From assembly GCF_000426045.1 (NCBI RefSeq), contig NZ_KE384490.1, positions 186,001 through 250,000 of the forward strand: 64,000 bases of DNA, written 5' to 3'. The stretch's first letter is position 1, and each line of letters opens with the position of its first letter. The position numbers and the translations under genes were made by a program. Positions 58,269-64,000 of the stretch are shown here, one piece after another. The notes beneath the pieces were generated by a model that saw nothing but the letters and a program-made list of their open reading frames with translations, had not been told where the DNA came from and did no database searches. Source of the DNA: Marmoricola sp. URHB0036 (GTDB lineage Bacteria; Actinomycetota; Actinomycetes; Propionibacteriales; Nocardioidaceae).

Positions 58269-59342
58269 GTGTTCGAAGTCGTCTCCCAGCTCCTCGAGGA
58301 GCACGCGGAGCTCGAGACTCAGCTGGCGGAGCCGTCGGTGCACTCCGACCAGTCACTGGCCCGTCGCCTCAACCAGCGGTACGCCGAGCTGAACTCGATC
58401 CTGCGCGCCCACGCCGAGTGGACCCGGCTGGGGGACGACCTCGAGGCGGCTCGTGAGCTGGCCGGTGAGGACGCGACGTTCGCGACCGAGGCCGAGCAGC
58501 TCGAGAAGGCTCGCGGCGTCGCCGAGGAGCGGTTGCGCCACCTGCTGGTGCCGCGCCCGGCCACCGACAGCAAGGACGTGCTGCTCGAGGTCAAGTCCGG
58601 CGAGGGCGGCGAGGAGTCGGCGCTGTTCGCGGGCGACCTGCTCCGCATGTACACGAGGTACGCCGAACGCCGGGGCTGGTCCACCGAGATCCTGGACGCC
58701 ACCGAGTCCGACCTGGGTGGCTACAAGTCGGTGACCCTCGCCGTGAAGGCGAAGGGGACTCCCGAGCCGGGCGAGGCGCCGTTCGCGCTGCTCAAGTTCG
58801 AGGGCGGCGTCCACCGCGTCCAGCGGGTGCCGGTCACCGAGAGCCAGGGCCGCGTGCACACCAGCGCCGCCGGCGTGCTCGTGCTGCCGGAGGCCGAGCC
58901 GGTCGACGTGCAGATCAACGACAACGACCTGCGCATCGACGTCTTCCGCTCCAGCGGCCCCGGAGGTCAGAGCGTGAACACCACCGACTCCGCGGTCCGG
59001 ATCACCCACCTGCCCAGCGGCATCGTGGTCAGCTGCCAGAACGAGAAGTCCCAGCTGCAGAACCGCGAGCAGGCACTGCGCATCCTGCGGGCCAGGCTGC
59101 TCGCCCTGGCCGAGGAGGAAGCGAGCGCCGAGGCCAGTGACGCGCGCCGTTCGCAGGTGCGCACCGTCGACCGTTCCGAGCGCATCCGCACCTACAACTA
59201 TCCCGAGAACCGCATCTCCGACCACCGCACCGGCTACAAGTCCTACGACCTCGACCGCGTGCTCGACGGCGACCTCGAGGCCGTGATCGCGTCCTGCGTC
59301 GACGCCGACATGGCGACGCGGATGGAGTCGATCGGCCAGTGA
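58269..59342 (+). CDS. prfA: Peptide chain release factor 1
   Basis: A 357-residue class I release factor. The codon-reading motif is P-V-T in [17 protein letters not shown] (PxT of RF1, reads UAA and UAG); the GGQ motif is residues 232-234 in [23 protein letters not shown] lies 6 nt before GTG 58269. It is coupled by GTGA overlap to prmC, which methylates the GGQ glutamine. Confidence 0.96.
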   Translation: MFEVVSQLLEEHAELETQLAEPSVHSDQSLARRLNQRYAELNSILRAHAEWTRLGDDLEAARELAGEDATFATEAEQLEKARGVAEERLRHLLVPRPATDSKDVLLEVKSGEGGEESALFAGDLLRMYTRYAERRGWSTEILDATESDLGGYKSVTLAVKAKGTPEPGEAPFALLKFEGGVHRVQRVPVTESQGRVHTSAAGVLVLPEAEPVDVQINDNDLRIDVFRSSGPGGQSVNTTDSAVRITHLPSGIVVSCQNEKSQLQNREQALRILRARLLALAEEEASAEASDARRSQVRTVDRSERIRTYNYPENRISDHRTGYKSYDLDRVLDGDLEAVIASCVDADMATRMESIGQ

Positions 59343-60181
59343 CCGCTGCGCGTCCCTTGCTCAGGTCGGCCGAGCAACGGCTGGCCGACGCGGGTGTCGC
59401 CAGCCCGGCGTACGACGCGAGCGCGCTCCTGGCGTACGCCGTCGGCACCTCCCGAGGCAGTCTCAGCCTCCTCCGCGACGTGAGCGACGAGCAGCTCGCC
59501 AGCTTCGAGGCGCTGCTCGACCGGAGGGTCGCGCGCGAGCCGTTGCAGCACCTGACCGGCTCGACCGGCTTCCGCCACGTGGAGCTGTACGTCGGACCGG
59601 GGGTCTTCGTGCCCCGACCCGAGACCGAGCTGGTCGCCGGGTGGGCGATCGACCGGGCGCGGGAGTGCGACGAGCCGGTCGTCGTCGACCTGTGCACCGG
59701 TTCCGGCGCGATCGCTGCCACCCTCGCCTCCGAGGTCCCGGGAGCGCGGGTGCACGCCGTCGAGCTGGACCCGACCGCCTTCGAGTGGGCCGAGCGCAAC
59801 CTGGTCGGCACCGGCGTCGACCTCCGGCTCGGTGACATGGCCGATGCCTTTCCCGAGCTCGACGGCACCGTCGACGTGGTGGTCTGCAACCCGCCGTACA
59901 TCCCGCTCGAGGCCTTCGAGAGCGTCGCGCCGGAGGCCCGTGACCACGACCCGGCGCTCGCGCTGTGGTCGGGGGAGGACGGCCTCGATGCGATGCGCGT
60001 GCTCGAGGCGACCGCGGCCCGGTTGCTCCGGCCGGGAGGCTGGGTGGGCGCGGAGCACGCCGACGTGCAGGGCGAGTCGGCGACCCAGGTGTTCCTCGAC
60101 TCCGGCCGATGGGTCGACGTACGCGACCACCAGGACCTGGCAGGTCGGGCGCGCTACGTCGTCGCTCGACTGGCACGATGA
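59339..60181 (+). CDS. prmC: Release factor glutamine N5-methyltransferase
   Basis: A 280-residue methyltransferase with an N-terminal helical domain, SAM motif [20 protein letters not shown] and catalytic N-P-P-Y starting at Asn184 ([14 protein letters not shown]). It methylates the GGQ Gln of release factors. Coupled to prfA by GTGA. Confidence 0.95.
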   Translation: MTAARPLLRSAEQRLADAGVASPAYDASALLAYAVGTSRGSLSLLRDVSDEQLASFEALLDRRVAREPLQHLTGSTGFRHVELYVGPGVFVPRPETELVAGWAIDRARECDEPVVVDLCTGSGAIAATLASEVPGARVHAVELDPTAFEWAERNLVGTGVDLRLGDMADAFPELDGTVDVVVCNPPYIPLEAFESVAPEARDHDPALALWSGEDGLDAMRVLEATAARLLRPGGWVGAEHADVQGESATQVFLDSGRWVDVRDHQDLAGRARYVVARLAR

Positions 60182-60199
60182 CCCGGTGAGGAGGACGCC

Positions 60200-60880
60200 G
60201 TGAGCACCCAGTACGACCTGGCCGACCCGCAGGCCCGCGAGGCCGGGCTGGCCGCCGCCGTCACCGCCGTACGACGCGGACAGCTGGTCGTACTGCCGAC
60301 CGACACCGTCTACGGCGTCGGTGTGGACGCCTTCGACTCCGACGGTGTGCAGCGGCTCCTCGACGCCAAGGGCCGGGGACGCGACATGCCCCCGCCGGTG
60401 CTGATCTCCTCCGACACCACGCTGGAGGCGCTCGCCACCGAGCTCCCGGGATGGGCGAGCGGGTTGGTCGCGGAGTACTGGCCCGGCCCGCTGACCATCG
60501 TGTGCCGCCAGCAGCCCTCGCTGCGGTGGGACCTCGGTGAGACGCGCGGGACCGTCGCCATCCGGATGCCCGACCACGAAGGTGCCCTCGAGCTGCTGGG
60601 ACGCACTGGTCCGCTGGCGGTCTCCTCGGCCAACAACACCGGCCACCCGGCCGCCACCACCGCCGAGGAGGCGGAGGAGATGCTCGGGTGGGGCGTCGAG
60701 GTGATCCTCGACGGTGGGCCCAGCAGCGGGTCGGTGGCGTCGACCATCGTCGACTGCACCGGCACCCGGCCGCGCGTGCTGCGCGAGGGCGCGATCAGCG
60801 TGGCCGAGCTGAGCAAGGTGCTGGAGGGACTCGGGACCGAGCTGGAGACCGAGCCCGACCCCGGCGACGACAGTGCGTGA
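60200..60880 (+). CDS. L-threonylcarbamoyladenylate synthase (Sua5/YrdC family)
   Basis: A 226-residue protein with the KxR/S-x-N family core: LVVLPTDTVYGVGVDAFDSD, RDMPPPVLISS, LGETRGTVAIRMPDH and LAVSSANNTGHPAATTAEEA. It makes the precursor for t6A37 of ANN-reading tRNAs. GAGGAGG lies before GTG 60200. It overlaps wecA by 8 nt. Confidence 0.93.
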   Translation: MSTQYDLADPQAREAGLAAAVTAVRRGQLVVLPTDTVYGVGVDAFDSDGVQRLLDAKGRGRDMPPPVLISSDTTLEALATELPGWASGLVAEYWPGPLTIVCRQQPSLRWDLGETRGTVAIRMPDHEGALELLGRTGPLAVSSANNTGHPAATTAEEAEEMLGWGVEVILDGGPSSGSVASTIVDCTGTRPRVLREGAISVAELSKVLEGLGTELETEPDPGDDSA

Positions 60881-62003
60881 GTACCTCCTCGTCTTCCTGG
60901 TGGCCGGCGTCGCCAGCTACCTGCTCTGTGTCTTCGCCCGCGAGCTGGCCATCCGCTCCGGTGCCGTCGCGCGGGTGCGCGACCGCGACGTGCACGCCAC
61001 GCCGATCCCGTACTTCGGCGGGGTCGCGATGCTCGGCGGGCTCGGGGCCGGGCTCCTGGTGGCGCGCCACCTCCCGTTCCTGGGGACCTCGCAGCCGACG
61101 GTGTTCCACGATGCCGGGATCGTGCTGCTCGGCGGCGCCATGATCTGTGCCGTCGGCGTCGTCGACGACCTCATCGAGCTCGACGCGCTGACCAAGCTCG
61201 GCGGCCAGATCGTGGCCGCCGGGTTCCTGGTGCTCAACGGGGTCCAGCTCTGGTCGCTGAACCTGCCCGGCGTCGGTCAGTTCTCGCTCGACCCGACGCA
61301 GGCGATGCTGCTCTCGATCCTGCTGGTGGTCGGCACGATGAACGCCGTCAACTTCGTCGACGGTCTCGACGGGCTCGCTGCCGGCGTGGTGTTGATCGGC
61401 GCCGTGGCCTTCTTCGTGTTCAGCTACCAGCTGGCCGACGCCAACGGCTACACCCTCGCGATCACCGCCGCGATGCTGTGCGCCGCGATGGGCGGGGCCT
61501 GTGCCGGCTTCCTGCCGCACAACTTCTTCCCGGCCCGCATCTTCATGGGCGACTCGGGGTCGATGCTGCTGGGACTGGTGCTCTCGGGGTCGGCCCTGAC
61601 GCTGACCGGCCAGTTCGCCAGCATCACGGTCAGCGACGGGGGAGGGTTCGCGCAGCTGCTGCCGATCCTGCTGCCGATCTCGATCCTGGTGGTGCCGCTG
61701 GCCGACCTGGTGCTGGCCGTCGTACGACGCACCCGGCGTGGCCAGGCCTTCTACCAACCCGACAAGGAGCACCTGCACCACCGGCTGCTCGAGTTCGGCC
61801 ACAGCCAGCGACGGGCCGTGATCGTGATGTGGCTCTGGGCCGGCCTGATCGCCTTCGGCGGCGTGCTGATCAGCCTCTACTCGGGTCCGCTGATCTGGGC
61901 TCTGCTCGCCCTGGGGGCGATCGTCACCGTCGCGCTGACCTTCCTGGTGCCCCGCGTCCAGCGCCCGGGAGAAGCCCGGATCGAGGAGCACCTCGTCCGC
62001 TGA
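60873..62003 (+). CDS. wecA: Undecaprenyl-phosphate GlcNAc-1-phosphate transferase (MraY/WecA family)
   Basis: A 376-residue polytopic transferase of about 11 TM segments. Catalytic motifs are GVVDDLIELDALTKLGGQI (DD pair), TMNAVNFVDGLDGLAAGVV, MGDSGSMLLGLVLSG and PDKEHLHHRLLEFGHSQRR. It starts cell-wall glycan or arabinogalactan-linker type lipid synthesis. GTG 60873 overlaps the preceding gene. In mycobacteria it also lies before the ATP synthase operon. Confidence 0.94.
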   Translation: MREYLLVFLVAGVASYLLCVFARELAIRSGAVARVRDRDVHATPIPYFGGVAMLGGLGAGLLVARHLPFLGTSQPTVFHDAGIVLLGGAMICAVGVVDDLIELDALTKLGGQIVAAGFLVLNGVQLWSLNLPGVGQFSLDPTQAMLLSILLVVGTMNAVNFVDGLDGLAAGVVLIGAVAFFVFSYQLADANGYTLAITAAMLCAAMGGACAGFLPHNFFPARIFMGDSGSMLLGLVLSGSALTLTGQFASITVSDGGGFAQLLPILLPISILVVPLADLVLAVVRRTRRGQAFYQPDKEHLHHRLLEFGHSQRRAVIVMWLWAGLIAFGGVLISLYSGPLIWALLALGAIVTVALTFLVPRVQRPGEARIEEHLVR

Positions 62004-62283
62004 GCGGGACTCGATTGGAAGCCTGCCAGGACTTTGTGCTAATTTTCACAAGACCGCCGCACGACGACGATCCGACGAGGCCGCCAATGATGACGACCCC
62101 CAGCTCCAGCACCCGGTGTCCGGGTGCGATCGTGCGGCCGATCGAGGAGCCGGAGGCTCCCGCGCGCTGTGATAGTTTCGCGCGGTCGGGGTCGGGTACT
62201 GACGTGGCCAGCCACCGTCTGTCCAGCAGGTTCGCCAGGCGGAAGCCCCGCACGCGGAGTCTTCAAGAAAGCGATCCGGCCGA
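62004..62283 (+). promoter_or_regulatory. Candidate atp operon promoter region
   Basis: The 280-bp spacer before the atp genes has two candidates: TTGGAA-N17-GCTAAT (62015-62043) and an extended -10 TGTGATAGT (62166-62174). TTGTG and CACAA arms flank the first. Neither is decisive. No open frame here looks coding. Confidence 0.4.
62109..62127 (+). terminator. Stable hairpin downstream of wecA
   Basis: GCACCCGG (62109-62116) pairs with CCGGGTGC (62120-62127) across TGT. It lies 105 nt after wecA and could terminate it or shape the atp leader. No T-tract. Confidence 0.45.
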
Positions 62284-62502
62284 ATGGACGATGAGCGCAC
62301 CGAGAACACCTTGCGGGGACGTGATCTCGCTGGCCTCGGGGGGCTCCTGGTCGCAGCGGTCGTGGGGGGCATGGTCCTCGGCCTGGTGTTCGACAACAGC
62401 GCCGGTACCTCACCGGCCGGCGTCTTGGTCGGCATCGCCGTCGGTGTCGTGGTCGGATGCGTCGCCTTCTGGCTCCGCGTCCGTTCTGCATTGCGAGACT
62501 GA
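62284..62502 (+). CDS. AtpZ/AtpI-like small membrane protein
   Basis: A 72-residue protein with two hydrophobic helices (GLGGLLVAAVVGGMVLGLVF and AGVLVGIAVGVVVGCVAFWL) after a charged start (MDDERTENTLRGRD). First of the atp cluster; AtpZ/AtpI-type proteins assist c-ring assembly or Mg2+ uptake. Confidence 0.8.
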   Translation: MDDERTENTLRGRDLAGLGGLLVAAVVGGMVLGLVFDNSAGTSPAGVLVGIAVGVVVGCVAFWLRVRSALRD

Positions 62503-62511
62503 GGTGCTCCC

Positions 62512-62988
62512 GTGACCCACCAGCCCGTGACCCCGATCCACGACCCCGAGGCCAACGACCCCCAGGCCACGGACACCTCCCCGCTCGCCCCGGGTGAGAA
62601 GGCCACCTTCGGCCGGGTGCTGCGCGACCAGCGCAAGGTGCTCCTGGTAGCGGTCGTGCTCATCGTCGCCGCCTACTGGATCCTCATCCAGCTCGGCGAG
62701 TGGACGCTCGCCGGCTGCATCGCCGGGGGCATCGCGCTGGGCGTGGTGAACCACCTCGTCACCGAGTACTGGCTGCTCAAGCTGCTGGTCTCGGGGGAGC
62801 AGCCGACCCGCAAAAAGCTGATCGCATCCACGATCACCCGACTGGCAGTCCTCTCCGTTGTGGCCGTAGGCTGCGCCGTGGCCTTCTGGCCCGATGGCAT
62901 CGGTCTCCTCCTCGGACTGGCCGTGTTCCGTTTGATCGCCCTCGTGATGACCACGATCCCGTTGCTCAAGGAGTTGAAGTCACAGTGA
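62512..62988 (+). CDS. atpI: ATP synthase protein I-like
   Basis: A 158-residue protein: a polar 35-residue N-terminus then four hydrophobic helices (VLLVAVVLIVAAYWILIQLG; TLAGCIAGGIALGVVNHLV; LAVLSVVAVGCAVAFWPDG; GLLLGLAVFRLIALVMTTI). The position just before atpB and the topology fit AtpI, which helps assemble the c-ring. The stop overlaps the atpB start as GTGA. Confidence 0.8.
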   Translation: MTHQPVTPIHDPEANDPQATDTSPLAPGEKATFGRVLRDQRKVLLVAVVLIVAAYWILIQLGEWTLAGCIAGGIALGVVNHLVTEYWLLKLLVSGEQPTRKKLIASTITRLAVLSVVAVGCAVAFWPDGIGLLLGLAVFRLIALVMTTIPLLKELKSQ

Positions 62989-63836
62989 CGTCCGCCGTGA
63001 TCGCACCGCTCGCGATCGAGATCCACCCGGGCGAGCACCCTGAGGGGCACTTTCTCGGGATGACCTTCAACCTCGACACCATCTGGGTGACGGTCGTCGC
63101 CGGAGCCATCGTCGTAGCGCTCGGTTTCTGGGCCAGGGCCAAGCTCACCGAGGAGACCCCCGACCACGTCCCGACCAAGATCCAGCTCGTCTGGGAGACG
63201 ATCATCGACCAGGTCACCACGCAGGTGACGGCCAACCTCGGCAAGGTGAACCCGTTCGTCATACCCCTGGCGACCGCGCTGTTCTTCTTCATCCTGATCG
63301 CCAACTGGCTCGAGGTCATCCCCACCGAGCTCAACTCCGACACCCACCTGCTCCCGTCGCCGACGGCGGACACCAACCTCACCTACGCGATGGCGGCGCT
63401 GGTGATCGTCGGGGTCTGGACCTTCGGCGTCCGGCAGAAGGGCCTGAAGGGCTACCTCAAGCACTTCCTGGAGCCCTACCCCTACCTGCTGCCGCTGAAC
63501 ATCCTCGAGGAGCTGGTCAAGCCGATCACGCTCGCGCTGCGACTCTTCGGCAACATCTTCGCCGGTGGCATCATGCTCGGCCTCATCGCCGGGCTGGTCA
63601 GCCTGGCACCGAGCAACATCCCCGTCGGCCCCGCTCTCGCGATCATCCTCAACGTGATCTGGAAGCTGTTCGACACGATGTTCCTCGGCGGGCTGCAGGC
63701 CTTCATCTTCGCGCTGCTGACCGTCCTGTACTTCGGGATGGCCGGCGGCGACCACGGGGACCACGACGAGCAGGACGAGCACGTGCAGCACGACCAGGCC
63801 GAGCAGAAGTCGGCCGAACCCGAACCAGCGCACTGA
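62985..63836 (+). CDS. atpB: F-type ATP synthase subunit a
   Basis: A 283-residue membrane protein. The proton-path arginine is in VKPITLALRLFGNIFAGGIM; FFFILIANWLEVIPTELNSD and LNVIWKLFDTMFLGGLQAFIF are further family blocks. The C-terminus is a His/Asp/Glu-rich tail. GTG 62985 overlaps atpI by 4 nt. It forms the proton half-channels beside the c-ring. Confidence 0.95.
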   Translation: MTSAVIAPLAIEIHPGEHPEGHFLGMTFNLDTIWVTVVAGAIVVALGFWARAKLTEETPDHVPTKIQLVWETIIDQVTTQVTANLGKVNPFVIPLATALFFFILIANWLEVIPTELNSDTHLLPSPTADTNLTYAMAALVIVGVWTFGVRQKGLKGYLKHFLEPYPYLLPLNILEELVKPITLALRLFGNIFAGGIMLGLIAGLVSLAPSNIPVGPALAIILNVIWKLFDTMFLGGLQAFIFALLTVLYFGMAGGDHGDHDEQDEHVQHDQAEQKSAEPEPAH

Positions 63837-63910
63837 GCTCCACGGCACAGGCGCAGCAGAGGTAACCAGAGCGCCGGGGAACCGGCGCCCAACCAAGGAG
63901 AGAAACTGAC

Positions 63911-64000
63911 ATGGCAGTAAGCGATTCGGCCGTCACGACCGCTGGCGCGTTCATCGGCGGTGGCATTGCGCTCGCCGGTGGTGCGATCGGTGCCGGCGTT
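63911..64000 (+). CDS. atpE: F-type ATP synthase subunit c, partial
   Basis: The first 30 residues are visible: MAVSDSAVTTAGAFIGGGIA and then ALAGGAIGAGV, the Gly-rich first helix of subunit c. The gene runs off the right edge before the proton-carrying acidic residue. AAGGAGAGAAACTGAC precedes ATG 63911. Confidence 0.93.
   Translation, partial: MAVSDSAVTTAGAFIGGGIALAGGAIGAGV

Noticed and set aside
62004-62283. Small coding region before the atp genes
   Set aside because: Frames present have no ribosome-binding site or family motif, and the sequence is better explained as promoter and leader.

Overview
The window is about 70% G+C, uses many GTG starts and is dense with short or overlapping gene junctions. 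It carries actinobacterial markers: a WhiB1-type [4Fe-4S] regulator, a PdtaS-type histidine kinase, a SigR/RsrA pair, nickel superoxide dismutase with its SodX peptidase, a Kgd-type 2-oxoglutarate decarboxylase/dehydrogenase fusion, and the block argS-lysA-hom-thrC-thrB-rho-rpmE-prfA-prmC-sua5-wecA-atp. I infer chromosomal DNA of a Nocardioides-like member of the Propionibacteriales. No integrase, transposase, CRISPR array or phage gene is visible.

Layout. 1-6 kb: small enzymes, an MFS pump with a divergent LysR regulator, and a paired acyl-CoA dehydrogenase operon. 6-13 kb: glutathione peroxidase, a secreted metalloprotease, DUF445, S4, methyltransferase, FKBP, VOC, CBS and HisN genes. 13-19 kb: rsgA-aroA-DoxX, then a sigma factor fused to a zinc anti-sigma motif, membrane segments and an exported domain, facing a degenerate GGDEF gene. 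19-22 kb: SRAP/HMCES, sigR-rsrA and the 24-residue ribosomal protein bL37. 22-31 kb: a large secreted metalloprotease, a TPP enzyme, pdtaS, whiB1 and rsbW with a SigF-type sigma gene. 31-44 kb: lipoprotein, sodN/sodX, malic enzyme, oxidoreductases, an MFS/TetR pair, and ferredoxin reductase plus fatty-acid desaturase. 44-64 kb: kgd, tRNA-Arg(CCG) with three truncated tandem copies, argS, the Lys/Thr operon, rho, translation factors, wecA and the start of the ATP synthase operon.

The genes combine housekeeping functions (translation, Lys/Thr synthesis, TCA cycle, ATP synthase) with redox and envelope-stress control. Several small-scale signals stand out. At least 18 genes have a TAnnnT -10 hexamer 5 to 10 nt before the start codon, which suggests leaderless or nearly leaderless transcripts. 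sigR has two promoters and two starts, laid out like the sigma-R/sigma-R' arrangement of Streptomyces. The other main signals are a palindromic module at two distant sites, symmetric operators at the desaturase, whiB1 and GlxA-family loci, and the tRNA-Arg 3'-half array. All calls come from reading the sequence; no database search was run.
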